This document shows, piece by piece, positions 51,199-59,938 of a stretch of 64,000 bases of DNA. The DNA is from Geomobilibacter sp964432205. GTDB taxonomy: Bacteria; Desulfobacterota; Desulfuromonadia; Geobacterales; DSM-12255. The notes below the pieces were generated by a model that did no database searches, was not told where the DNA came from, and saw only the letters and a list, made by a program, of their open reading frames with translations. The stretch covers positions 186,001 through 250,000 of the forward strand of contig CAYSMK010000001.1 of NCBI GenBank assembly GCA_964432205.1, written 5' to 3'. The translations under genes were made by a program, and so were the position numbers. Numbering within the stretch: position 1 is the first letter of the stretch; every line of letters starts with the position of its first letter.

Positions 51199-52731
51199 TC
51201 AGTTGGAATGCAAAACAGCCATTATTTTACGTTTTAAAAAATCTTTTTCTTCGATATTCAATGAGAAATTTACTGTAAGCAACGCATACAGCGAGTAAGA
51301 AAGCGCGACTTGAAGCAGGATGCTAACGTACGATGTAACAACAAATTTAGTTGCTATTGCGTAAATTAATGCACCATAGAGCATAGATATTGTGAAGGGG
51401 AGAAGATAACACTGACGCAGATAGGTTTTAATCGACATTTCAAGATACTTGCAAGCCGTGATTAGATAGTACGTCTGGCTGATAAGAGCGACTATCAACA
51501 CGCTCAAGCCGGCGCCAGCGATGCCGTGCAGATAAACCAAAACCGCACACAGCAACAGATAGATGATTGATGAATATGCGGATATTTTCACAAATATAGT
51601 TATCTTATCCACGGCCACTAAAAGCCTGCCCATTAATGGCTGCGAGCATTCGACAAAGAAACCCGCTGTCAGAAACAACAATGCATACTTCCCTTTGTTG
51701 GCATATTCCTGACCCACCCACAAGCCAAGGAAGGGCACTCCATAAACGAAGGCAGTAACAATGATAGGCAACATGATAATAAGTATATATCTTGTATAAC
51801 GGACATAAATGGATCTTATCATCTCTTTATTATTAGTACCGTACAACTCGCTAAATGTGGGCATAAAACCCGTTGACAAAGCCCAGACTATCTCCCTCAA
51901 ATAATCGATAAGCCTTTTAGGAACCGAGAAAATTGCCGTCCAAGCAGTTGTTAAATAAAAAGTTATGATAAACGGTTCAGCATTAGAAGCAATGCGGGCC
52001 AATGTAGTGGAAGTGAAAATCTTGCCGCCTATAGTAAATAGTTCTTTAAAGGAGGATCTACTGGCATTGCTGAATTTAAATGACAGTTTAGGAAATATTA
52101 TTACACATAAAATCCCTGAAAAAATAACCGTCAATAAATCCACTATTATTTTGGCTGTTGCCAATGCAAGCAGCCCATAACCTTTTGTGAACAAAAGATA
52201 AATCAGTGCAGCATTAATGATCTGAATAGCAACATCTATAAATCCTTTTAAATGATATTTTTGCAGACCGTATATGATGCCCCCAAATACATAACCGATA
52301 AACAAAAAGGATAGATTTAATCCGAGTAAAACCAGCAGTTTTTTGGCCAAAACAATTTCACTTGCATCCTTTAAAAACAAATGAATAAAATGCGGCAAAA
52401 TAAGTCCGCACATAACTGCCGCAAACATACCAACCGAAAAAAAGAACAGCAGTGCCGTAACTACGATTCCATTGATTTTTTCTATATTGCCAACGCCATT
52501 ATACTGGGCAACAAGCTTTACAATTGCGGTCTGTATCCCCATCTCAAGCAAACCGGAATAGCCTGCCAATGACAAGAGAACGACCCACAAACCATACTGG
52601 GAATTCCCAAGATGCTGAATAATAAAAGGTGTGAGGGCAAAAGTGACGGCGATATAAACTAAATATCTAAAAAAATTAGCCGCAGCATTTATTGTTATTC
52701 GTTTGTGCAATGATTTACCTGACAACAACAT
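51199..52731 (-). CDS. wzx: Wzx-like polysaccharide flippase
   Basis: A 510-residue membrane protein with about fourteen helices, the length and layout of Wzx/RfbX flippases. It starts RITINAAANFFRYLVYIAVTFALTPFIIQHLGNSQYGLWVVLLSLAGYSGLLEMGIQTAIVKLVAQY, a typical 'TP.ii..lG...yGlw....s..g...l.d.G...a...' first module. It moves lipid-linked repeat units across the inner membrane. AT-rich composition and minus-strand order beside GT2 and a methyltransferase fit an O-antigen or exopolysaccharide module. A TTG two codons in is an alternative start because the SD is close to the ATG. Confidence 0.9.
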   Translation of the reverse strand: MLLSGKSLHKRITINAAANFFRYLVYIAVTFALTPFIIQHLGNSQYGLWVVLLSLAGYSGLLEMGIQTAIVKLVAQYNGVGNIEKINGIVVTALLFFFSVGMFAAVMCGLILPHFIHLFLKDASEIVLAKKLLVLLGLNLSFLFIGYVFGGIIYGLQKYHLKGFIDVAIQIINAALIYLLFTKGYGLLALATAKIIVDLLTVIFSGILCVIIFPKLSFKFSNASRSSFKELFTIGGKIFTSTTLARIASNAEPFIITFYLTTAWTAIFSVPKRLIDYLREIVWALSTGFMPTFSELYGTNNKEMIRSIYVRYTRYILIIMLPIIVTAFVYGVPFLGLWVGQEYANKGKYALLFLTAGFFVECSQPLMGRLLVAVDKITIFVKISAYSSIIYLLLCAVLVYLHGIAGAGLSVLIVALISQTYYLITACKYLEMSIKTYLRQCYLLPFTISMLYGALIYAIATKFVVTSYVSILLQVALSYSLYALLTVNFSLNIEEKDFLKRKIMAVLHSN

Positions 52732-52753
52732 TCTCCCGTTTCAACACATATAA

Positions 52754-53422
52754 TCAGTTACGTATCGGTTGCGCAACGCAAGCAAATTGGCAGTAACTTA
52801 TGTCGTCAAGCCATCCGCCAAGCAGTAGGTTCATCAATCTGAATTTCTTTGACCGGTAACGGCTATTAATCCCTTTTATTTGAATGACCCGATATCCGCT
52901 CTTTTCAAACATATTCACAATGCTTTTCTCTGTGAAAAATCTTAAATGCGTTATATCAAGTATGCCTTTAGTTTCATACTGCCAGTCTTTGTTTACAAGA
53001 AGCTTCTTCAAATTGTCGTAATATCGCACATTTGGTACGGAGGCGACTACGTACCCGGAGTCGCTGATATATTTTCTGATATCCGAAAGAACATTCCACG
53101 GATAGGTGAGGTGTTCCAGAACATCATTAAAAAGGATGCAATCAAAATAATTTAAGGGCAGGTCAACGGGATCTTTTTCAATGTTGTTTATTAGCACCTT
53201 ATCGAAAACGGCATAGGCATCTTTAACGGCATCCTCGTGTATATCCATGCCCCACATTTCGACTTTTCTGTTTTGCTTCAATAGATCCGCAAAAGCACCT
53301 GAACCGCACCCAATTTCCAAAACCCTTTCAACGCTGGCTGGAATGAAAGGAAGCATTTCTTCACGCATCCACCTGAAATAGCCTTTTGGTTTATCTAATG
53401 GATCAACTATACGTTCACTCAT
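52754..53422 (-). CDS. SAM-dependent methyltransferase, class I
   Basis: A 222-residue methyltransferase of the polysaccharide-cluster type. VLEIGCGSGAFADLLKQ is the SAM-binding motif I, WGMDIHEDAV the acidic ligand, and FDCILFNDVLEHLTYPWNVLSDIRKYI motif IV with a short acceptor segment. The C-terminal VASVPNVRYYDNLKKLLVNKDWQYETKGILDITHLRFFTEKSI is the 'HlR.f' loop typical of polymer-chain or sugar methyltransferases. The start has a GGAG site. It probably methylates a sugar of the exopolysaccharide. Confidence 0.85.
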   Translation of the reverse strand: MSERIVDPLDKPKGYFRWMREEMLPFIPASVERVLEIGCGSGAFADLLKQNRKVEMWGMDIHEDAVKDAYAVFDKVLINNIEKDPVDLPLNYFDCILFNDVLEHLTYPWNVLSDIRKYISDSGYVVASVPNVRYYDNLKKLLVNKDWQYETKGILDITHLRFFTEKSIVNMFEKSGYRVIQIKGINSRYRSKKFRLMNLLLGGWLDDISYCQFACVAQPIRN

Positions 53423-53450
53423 ATTTTTCTCCGTTAAATAGAGGCATTAT

Positions 53451-53487
53451 CCCACTGAACAGTTTGTGTCGCCATCATGAACGACTC
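53451..53487 (-). pseudogene. Remnant of a TIGR03790-type gene
   Basis: On the minus strand this segment reads ESFMMATQTVQW, matching ESFMMATPTVQW near the C-terminus of the intact TIGR03790 gene (54733-54769). The DNA is identical at 33 of 37 positions. It lies between the glycosyltransferase and the methyltransferase genes and overlaps the transferase stop codon. It looks like what remains of a deleted or replaced copy. Confidence 0.65.
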
Positions 53488-54506
53488 ATCCCTGACACGG
53501 AAGCTGTTCGTGCGGCATGCAGCAAGTCAATTGTTTTTAGCATATCGCTGGCGTAACGCTGCTTGCAGAAGCGAGACACTACAGCATCAAAACCGCCTTG
53601 GACAATTACGTTGCGAAGGCCTTCGTCACCGTTCAGTTCATCTATCGCTCGGCGTAGGTCTGCGGCGTCCCCCGGACGGAAGATCAAACCAGTCCGTCGG
53701 TCAGATATGTAGTCCCAGACCCCGGTGACCCCGGTGACGATGACCGGTTTTCCGTAAGCCATTGCTTCAAGGAACGATGCCTGGCCTGTGGAACGTTTGG
53801 TTTCCAACAACGGCACAACAACAATTTTAGCCCGCTTCAGAAATTCCAGATAACGGCCATGGGTGATGTCACAGTGAAGCTCTACATTCTCTGGAACCCG
53901 CAGGTCAGCCACATCAGCTCGAGTGGCCACGACAACGCAATGAATAGGTAGACCATCCACCGCCATGAATAGGGTTTTCCAGTCACGCAAGCTTCGCCCA
54001 GCCGCAAAGAGTGAACCGTCATTCTCCTCAAGTATGCAAGGCTGGTCGATATTGCTGGGCCACTCGATAAAAATGAAACGGTCCTCGGGTATGCCCAACT
54101 GCCGGGCATATGGAGTTATCTCTCCCGATGCGTTGACGATAACTGCGTCGACGTTTTTAAGCGAGAAGCGGTATAGTGCTGTAAGCAGTCTTTTTTTTAG
54201 GGAACCACCCTTGCCAGTTTTGACTTCGAAAAAAAACTCCTTGGCAACGTGAATCGATCTTTTCCTGGGCGCGATTCGGTTCAAGAGACCATAGACAATG
54301 GCAGGTCGATGACTCACCGTAACAATGGCATCGTACTCACCGGCGCAAAGGTACATGAGCGCACCAGCTGCAAAGCCGTTGCGCCTCAAGGCACCGATCC
54401 AGAGGGGAACACCTCTTCGTTCCAAAGCAACTACAAGAGGTGTAGCCCTAGATCGGTAATCCTCCGTAGAAAAGCCTTCCTGATTTTGGAGTATTCGGGC
54501 TTGCAT
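53475..54506 (-). CDS. Glycosyltransferase family 4
   Basis: A 343-residue GT-B-fold transferase. Landmarks are VSHRPAIVYGLLNRIAPRKRSIHVAKEFFF, VVVATRADVADLRVPENVELHCD, VPLLETKRSTGQASFLEAMAYGKPVIVTGVTGVWDYISDRRTGLIFRPGDAADLRRAIDEL, which is the donor-binding end. The last five codons overlap a remnant of a TIGR03790 gene (53451-53487), so the C-terminus GMSRS may be a recombination product. The start ATG at 54506 has an AAAGG site. The 158 bp between this gene and the next hold nothing clear. Confidence 0.85.
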   Translation of the reverse strand: MQARILQNQEGFSTEDYRSRATPLVVALERRGVPLWIGALRRNGFAAGALMYLCAGEYDAIVTVSHRPAIVYGLLNRIAPRKRSIHVAKEFFFEVKTGKGGSLKKRLLTALYRFSLKNVDAVIVNASGEITPYARQLGIPEDRFIFIEWPSNIDQPCILEENDGSLFAAGRSLRDWKTLFMAVDGLPIHCVVVATRADVADLRVPENVELHCDITHGRYLEFLKRAKIVVVPLLETKRSTGQASFLEAMAYGKPVIVTGVTGVWDYISDRRTGLIFRPGDAADLRRAIDELNGDEGLRNVIVQGGFDAVVSRFCKQRYASDMLKTIDLLHAARTASVSGMSRS

Positions 54507-54664
54507 AGTGAGCCTTTCAAATAAACAGTCGCGGACCTCAAGGTCAATAACAAGTCAATACCATCTGTCACAAGGCCTACAGTTTCAGATATACAGTTTC
54601 AAGACCTGCTTAGACACAAAGAAATTTGATACCACTTCTATGCACTGGCTTGAGTGCATGCTTC

Positions 54665-56404
54665 TTATTTTCTATGGTGAGAGGAGTATGGCCTGGTTAG
54701 TTGATATAAAGGATCCCCCACCGCACTCATGGCCCACTGGACAGTTGGTGTTGCCATCATGAACGATTCGGCAAAATTAAATTCTCCGCTCCAAAAGGAA
54801 TTAAAAAAAAGGTCCGGTTTGGTATATCCCTGGAGATAAGGTTCGATAACCGCACCGAGGGTGGCGGTGATGCCGTGTTCCAGAAGTCCCTCCACCCATG
54901 ATTTCAATTTAGTATCCCAGGTGCCTTTCCTGATCTTATAAAAGGAGTCAGAGATCAGGTGGAAACCGACAGCCCCTGGTTGCCAGTTACCATTCTTGGG
55001 GTTCTTGTAAGGGTGCCTGATCGTAAAATACCAAAGCGCATCATCCGGCAACTCATTTTCCTCAAACTCGCCCTTTCTGTATATTGTTTTTATCTTTAGA
55101 TTTTCAGCAGTTTTTCTTGTTTCGGTCAGGTCCCGGTAGGCACTCTCCCATCCACCATTTGCGGCAAAATATGCCGTTCCAGACCGGGCTGTTACACTAT
55201 TTTCGGCAATAAGCGCCTTGTCCACCAACGATTTGGCAATCTCCACTGTGGGACCGTCAATTCTGGTCACCAGATAGATGCCGTAGGTACCGTCAAAATG
55301 ATTGCCACTTTTGTAGTAGGGGTTCGATGTTCCCATCTGTCTGCCGAAGGTAAAGCGGTCGAACAGATCGGCAAGTTTTGAATCCAGTGCTCGACCGGCA
55401 AAGCGAACCGGCATGCCATAGCAGGGGACAATGTAGCGAATGGTTCCCAGTAGGTCGTGTTTGATCAGGAATTCCTGAATCGGCTTTTGGATATAGGATT
55501 CATAGTTATCCTGGGTATCGCGGACCTTGTCGCCAACCTGTATCTTAAGAATGTTTTTTTTGGGCACTCCCCGCAACTTGGCGTAATGAAGTGCCACTTC
55601 TTCCGATTCTCCACTGTCATTTACCAGGATCAGGACATTTTCACCGCTGGGAGGTTGATAAGGCACAGGTTGGGCGGTCACAATATTTGAGAATTCACTG
55701 AAAGATCTTTCTGTATCAGCAGCCCGGATGCGGTATTGATATTGTTTCCCATTCTCGACCGTTGTGTCCACAAACATACCGGGGTTTATTGCCTGTCTTA
55801 TTTGATTAATATTATCTTTATCTTCCATCCGCACAACTTTCAACATACGGGTTAACAAGCGGAAATCCTGGTCATGCGGCGCCTTCCGGTAGATTTCGTA
55901 ACCGGCCAGATCCACTTCCGTGTTTCTTTCCCAGTAAATCGCTATGCGCTTATCGCCGGCAACGGCATAGATGTGCGATGGTTTTGCCGGGCTTCCCGCC
56001 GGATCGGTTCCGGGGAAGGCAGCGGTGGTTGTTCCGAGAAATTCCTGGTTTTGATCGTTGTAGGCTTTGATCTGGAAGATGTACTGTTCACCGTTTTTCA
56101 ACTTGGTGATGGTGCTGGAAGAGTTGATGTTTTTTTCATCGTCCACAAGGGTAAACGGCGGGATATTGTAGCCAGTTTCCGGGCCATCCTTTAGCTGGTA
56201 GATCCGGATGCCTTTGACTGCCATTTTGCCTTGCAGTGGACCATCTTTGAGACGCCAGGACAGCTTGACCCGAGAATCACCGGCCTCTACATTGAGGATC
56301 ATGACATCGTTCAGTTTTTTGGTTGGGGCCGGTGCTGCCGTGGCCAGCGAGATACTTAACATCAGACTGAAGATGCACAGTATGGCAATTGCGTAACGGT
56401 TCAA
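54665..56404 (-). CDS. TIGR03790-family exported protein with fibronectin-III-like domains
   Basis: A 579-residue protein. The signal peptide (AIAILCIFSLMLSISLATAA) precedes two fibronectin type III-like domains (about residues 35-130 and 140-240: VKLSWRLKDGPLQGKMAV and IYWERNTEVDLAGYEIYRKA). The TIGR03790 domain begins NVLILVNDSGESEEVALHYAKLRGVPKKNILKIQVG, with GMPVRFAGRALDSKLADLFDRF and FTIRHPYKNPKNG later. The start is TTG, overlapping the upstream glycosyltransferase stop by 4 bp (TTGA). The domain function is unknown. Such proteins are found in PEP-CTERM-type exopolysaccharide loci, consistent with the regulators here. Confidence 0.85.
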   Translation of the reverse strand: MNRYAIAILCIFSLMLSISLATAAPAPTKKLNDVMILNVEAGDSRVKLSWRLKDGPLQGKMAVKGIRIYQLKDGPETGYNIPPFTLVDDEKNINSSSTITKLKNGEQYIFQIKAYNDQNQEFLGTTTAAFPGTDPAGSPAKPSHIYAVAGDKRIAIYWERNTEVDLAGYEIYRKAPHDQDFRLLTRMLKVVRMEDKDNINQIRQAINPGMFVDTTVENGKQYQYRIRAADTERSFSEFSNIVTAQPVPYQPPSGENVLILVNDSGESEEVALHYAKLRGVPKKNILKIQVGDKVRDTQDNYESYIQKPIQEFLIKHDLLGTIRYIVPCYGMPVRFAGRALDSKLADLFDRFTFGRQMGTSNPYYKSGNHFDGTYGIYLVTRIDGPTVEIAKSLVDKALIAENSVTARSGTAYFAANGGWESAYRDLTETRKTAENLKIKTIYRKGEFEENELPDDALWYFTIRHPYKNPKNGNWQPGAVGFHLISDSFYKIRKGTWDTKLKSWVEGLLEHGITATLGAVIEPYLQGYTKPDLFFNSFWSGEFNFAESFMMATPTVQWAMSAVGDPLYQLTRPYSSHHRK

Positions 56405-57537
56405 GGCGATACCTGCTTATTTTGAGAAAGATTATCATAGAGTTCTTGGTATCGAGTGACCATCGCTTCCATTGAAAATAAAGACTTTGCCTTGATCCGA
56501 CCACGTTTACCCATTTCCACGCCCAGATTGCCGCTAATAATCCGGCACAGAGCATCTGCCATAGCCTCGTAATCTCCCGTTGGAACAATATAACCATTTT
56601 TGCCAGGGTCTATCGCCTCACGACTACCGCCAACGTCAGTACTTACCACCGGAAGGCCGGAAGCCAGGTATTCGACGACGGCATTGGAAAAGCTTTCTGA
56701 ATCAGATGAAAGCACTCCGACATCTAAAGCGTTCAGGATGGCAGTCACATCGTCGCGCTTACCCAGAAAATGGACCTGATTGCTGATCTTCAATTCATTG
56801 GCAAGCTGTTCAAGGGCTGGACGTTCGCCGCCCTCGCCGACTATAACGAAGTGCGTTTCAGGGTATTGGACAACAACTGATTGGGCAGCCCGCAGGAAGA
56901 CATCATGTCGTTTAACAGGCCTCAAGTTTGCAACTTGGCCAACAAGCGGGCTTTTTTCGGACATATTCAAAACACTTCGCAATTCTTGTCGCTGCTGTTG
57001 CGCGTTTTCGATTGATTCGGCATATAGATCAAATCCGTTGTAAATGACCTTGATCTTTTCTGCAGCGATGCCTTCAGCATTCTGTACCCACTTTTGGGTG
57101 CTGAATGAATTGGCAACAAAGACATCCACCCAGCGGTTCAGTATTTTCAAAAAAAAGAGTTCAATAGGAGTATGCCAGTAGCCCTGATTTCTCCGTGAAG
57201 AAATGACGGAGCGTGTTCCGGCCAACCTGGCCGCCAGTATGCCGGCCTTATTGCTGTCGTTAAAGTAGGTCTGGACGATATCAATTTTTTGCAGGCGCAA
57301 AAAGCTGATGAACAGCCTGATTTTGTTGTAACTCACCGGATTTTTGAACGACGCGATGCCGACTTCGTGCAGTTCGCAATCACAGAACTCCTCCCGAAGC
57401 CATCGGGATGTGCGCAACACACAGAGATAGGGAAGATATTTCTTTCGGTCGAGGTTCTTGATCAGCAGCAACAACTGCTTCTCTGTCCCGGCGGTTGGCG
57501 ACTCGATTGTATCTATGACAAAGGCAATTTTAATCAT
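56401..57537 (-). CDS. Glycosyltransferase family 4
   Basis: A 378-residue GT-B-fold transferase. It has KIAFVIDTIESPTAGTEKQLLLLIKNL, ISSRRNQGYWHTPIELFFLKILNRWVDVFVANS, VGQVANLRPVKRHDVFLRAAQ and FLGKRDDVTAILNALDVGVLSSDSESFSNAVVEYLASGLPVVSTDVGGSREAIDPG, with the ESFS-x2-E donor motif. It overlaps the TIGR03790 gene by 4 bp. It adds a sugar to the exopolysaccharide repeat; specificity is unknown. Confidence 0.9.
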   Translation of the reverse strand: MIKIAFVIDTIESPTAGTEKQLLLLIKNLDRKKYLPYLCVLRTSRWLREEFCDCELHEVGIASFKNPVSYNKIRLFISFLRLQKIDIVQTYFNDSNKAGILAARLAGTRSVISSRRNQGYWHTPIELFFLKILNRWVDVFVANSFSTQKWVQNAEGIAAEKIKVIYNGFDLYAESIENAQQQRQELRSVLNMSEKSPLVGQVANLRPVKRHDVFLRAAQSVVVQYPETHFVIVGEGGERPALEQLANELKISNQVHFLGKRDDVTAILNALDVGVLSSDSESFSNAVVEYLASGLPVVSTDVGGSREAIDPGKNGYIVPTGDYEAMADALCRIISGNLGVEMGKRGRIKAKSLFSMEAMVTRYQELYDNLSQNKQVSP

Positions 57538-57619
57538 AGAACCAAATCCGAATTCCCTGTCTCGGGTGGCATATCCTGCATGGTGGCATACATCGGCAAA
57601 ATAAGCTTAGATCCGGGCA

Positions 57620-58861
57620 TCAGAATGACTTGGATATTTCAAACAGGATTTTATTGATGTCCTTGTTATCAACCGGTATTTCGGGTGAAAACATATGCAG
57701 GTATCTGTAGTTGAGGCGTATTTTGGTATCGGCGCTGTACGAATAGGTAATTCCGGAATTCAGCAATGATACCTCTGTATAGGTATTGGAGTGCCGGATA
57801 TCAATGTAATTGAATGAGTAGGCGATGTTTGCTTCCCAATCTTTGAAAATTTCATATTTCATGGAAATTGAGTTGTTATAGGAAATGGAGAACACGGAAT
57901 TCCCAGGTATATTTTCTACCCTTACAATACCCGATGTGATACCGGCAGAGCCTCTGTCAAATTTCCAGTCAAAACCCAGGTCATAATTTGAATTGAGGGT
58001 AATCTTGTTGCTGGTGGGGTCATTAGAGTACTTTTCTCCGGCGCCGGCCCTGAAACTGTAACGCTCCCCGGCATAATTGGCAGACAGATTCCAAAGCGGG
58101 TTGGCTGTTTTGTCCTGATCAGTCAGAAACCACGAATACCCGCCCTGGGCCGAGATAAAGGAGTCTTTGGCATATTCATACTTTATCCCTGTCAAGAGAT
58201 TATGTGTTCGGGAAAAACTGCCCTTGGCATCTGTCACGATAAATACATAACTGGAGATAATTGAAAACTTGTCCGTTATTTCGTAATCCGAGTTGAGGTA
58301 GCCACTGTAAATGTCTCTGCCGACACCGGTAGGATCCTTGTACCAGATGTTTTGATAGGACGCACCGGGCCGCAAGGTCAACTTGGAGGTTGGCCGCAGC
58401 ACGAAATTGGGTGACACAACCAGCGTATTCTGATCGGATTGGTTGGTGTAGAGACTTTCCTGGGTCCTGTCCCGGGACTGATCCAGGGAAACCCGGCTGT
58501 ATTTGTCGCTGATATCGAGGAACAATTTTTCGTCAATCAGTGTCAGGCGGGTACTGGCTTTCAGATTGTGCAGGTCTTCGCTGGCCCGCTTGTTTTGCGC
58601 GTAATAGCGATATTCGTATTTGTATCCAACACCCCAGATCCAAAATGGCGCTGAATACGTGAAAGTAAGGCCAGGAATTGCCCGGGTGAGGAATTCGGAT
58701 CCCAGGGTTCTTGCCTGATCCTCTGAAATATTATCGGTGAACTCTTCGTTAACGGTTATGCTCGGGTGCAGTTCAAAATCCGCGGCGTGTGCTGTTCCGG
58801 CAAGCAGTAGTGCTGCGAGTAGAAGAATGTATTGTGTCAAACGGTGTGGCCGCAGGCTCAT
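57620..58861 (-). CDS. PEP-CTERM-associated outer-membrane beta-barrel (TIGR03016-like)
   Basis: A 413-residue exported protein. A signal peptide (LTQYILLLAALLLAGTAHA) is followed by DFELHPSITVNEEFTDNISED and many alternating aromatic strands, closing with INKILFEISKSF (terminal Phe, as in barrels). This pattern and location fit the TIGR03016 family of PEP-CTERM-system barrels, which may export exopolysaccharide through the outer membrane. It starts 50 bp after the glycosyltransferase gene. No ribosome site is exceptional. Confidence 0.8.
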   Translation of the reverse strand: MSLRPHRLTQYILLLAALLLAGTAHAADFELHPSITVNEEFTDNISEDQARTLGSEFLTRAIPGLTFTYSAPFWIWGVGYKYEYRYYAQNKRASEDLHNLKASTRLTLIDEKLFLDISDKYSRVSLDQSRDRTQESLYTNQSDQNTLVVSPNFVLRPTSKLTLRPGASYQNIWYKDPTGVGRDIYSGYLNSDYEITDKFSIISSYVFIVTDAKGSFSRTHNLLTGIKYEYAKDSFISAQGGYSWFLTDQDKTANPLWNLSANYAGERYSFRAGAGEKYSNDPTSNKITLNSNYDLGFDWKFDRGSAGITSGIVRVENIPGNSVFSISYNNSISMKYEIFKDWEANIAYSFNYIDIRHSNTYTEVSLLNSGITYSYSADTKIRLNYRYLHMFSPEIPVDNKDINKILFEISKSF

Positions 58862-58911
58862 GGCAAATCCTCTAAGAAATATATAGTAAAATCAGCCGCT
58901 AGGTCATTGAT

Positions 58912-59937
58912 TCACTGAGTCGGCGCTTTCAAAAATCCCCATCCCAATCCAAAATGAACGGTGAAAAATATTAGCGGAAGGTGTTTCAGGTAACACCACC
59001 CATTACGGGCCGCGAGGCGAAGCGACTCGAACAGCACGATCAGGACGTAAATGACGTAGACCAGAGACCATGGACCGGTGACCGGGAACTGGGGAGCCGT
59101 GACCAAGGACCAGAGACCAAAGACCAGAAGGAGCATAAGCCCACACACAAAGCCCGCCGGTATGACCTGATTGACCGTCAGCGCTTCGCGATGCTTTCGA
59201 GTGAACCGGTAGCGGCCCAGGCCATAGCGCTGCATCTGGCGCAATAACCCTCCCAGATTCTCCCGAGGGTAGTAACGCACCGTCAAGAGTGGGCTTGTGT
59301 AGCAAACAAGACCGGCCTTTTCAACCCGGTAATTGAACTCCACATCCTCGGCAGCATCGAAGGTTTCGTCCACATATCCAACTTTTTCAAACACTTGACG
59401 CCTATAGGCGGCGCCATTGCTGACCGGGCTGGCAAACCCTTCGTACTCACCATAGATAAGCGAATCGCCGCCATGTCCCAAGCGAGATCCCCGGGCCATT
59501 GCCACCGCCCGCTGAAATTGTGTGAGGCCGGGCGGGTCGAGCGGCTGGGGCCTGCCCAGACAGTCAGCACCACTTTTTTCGAAACAGTCGGCAACATGTT
59601 GCAGCAGCTTATCAGTCGGGATGAAGCAGTGCCCGTCAATCACCAGAAAATAATCGCCCCGGCCGTTTCTGAAGCCTACATTGCGGCCCGAGCTGGAGAG
59701 GCGGGCGGGGTTATCCAGCAATCGAATCTGTGGGTACTGCTGGGCCATTTCAGTGACGATTGCCAGGGTGCCGTCATCGGACATCCCGTCGCAAACGATG
59801 ATTTCGTAGCTGTCCGCCGGATAGTCCTGGCCGACCAGTTGCAGCAGGGTATCGCGGATAAAGCGCGCTTCATTGCGAATCGGCATGACGATGCTGATAA
59901 ATGGGCGTTCCGCGAGGTTCCCTTTGTTTTCGCTCAC
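58912..59937 (-). CDS. Glycosyltransferase family 2 with C-terminal membrane helices
   Basis: A 341-residue GT-A-fold membrane transferase. Landmarks are ISIVMPIRNEARFIRDTLLQLVGQDYP, YEIIVCDGMSDDGTLAIV, GRGDYFLVIDGHCFIP, SPVSNGAAYRRQVFEKVGYVDETFDAAEDVEFNYRVEKAG and, near the end, hydrophobic helices. A stretch FGLWSLVTAPQFPVTGPWSL near residue 285 derives from an in-frame word repeat (59059-59127). The GTG start at 59937 lies one base after the wecB stop; the longer frame overlaps wecB. It belongs to the usual exopolysaccharide glycosyltransferase 2 type. Confidence 0.88.
   Translation of the reverse strand: MSENKGNLAERPFISIVMPIRNEARFIRDTLLQLVGQDYPADSYEIIVCDGMSDDGTLAIVTEMAQQYPQIRLLDNPARLSSSGRNVGFRNGRGDYFLVIDGHCFIPTDKLLQHVADCFEKSGADCLGRPQPLDPPGLTQFQRAVAMARGSRLGHGGDSLIYGEYEGFASPVSNGAAYRRQVFEKVGYVDETFDAAEDVEFNYRVEKAGLVCYTSPLLTVRYYPRENLGGLLRQMQRYGLGRYRFTRKHREALTVNQVIPAGFVCGLMLLLVFGLWSLVTAPQFPVTGPWSLVYVIYVLIVLFESLRLAARNGWCYLKHLPLIFFTVHFGLGWGFLKAPTQ
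59059..59127 (-). repeat. GACCAGAGACCA word repeat inside a coding sequence
   Basis: The segment holds two copies of GACCAGAGACCA and several related words (GGACC, GTGACC, AAGACCAG). It looks like the intergenic word repeats found elsewhere in this window, here kept in frame in the glycosyltransferase gene, encoding part of a hydrophobic stretch. Confidence 0.6.
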
Positions 59938-59938
59938 G

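Noticed and set aside
58862..58911. Sigma-54 promoter for PrsR in front of the PEP-CTERM-associated barrel.
   Set aside because: No GG-N10-GC element was found in the 50-bp gap.
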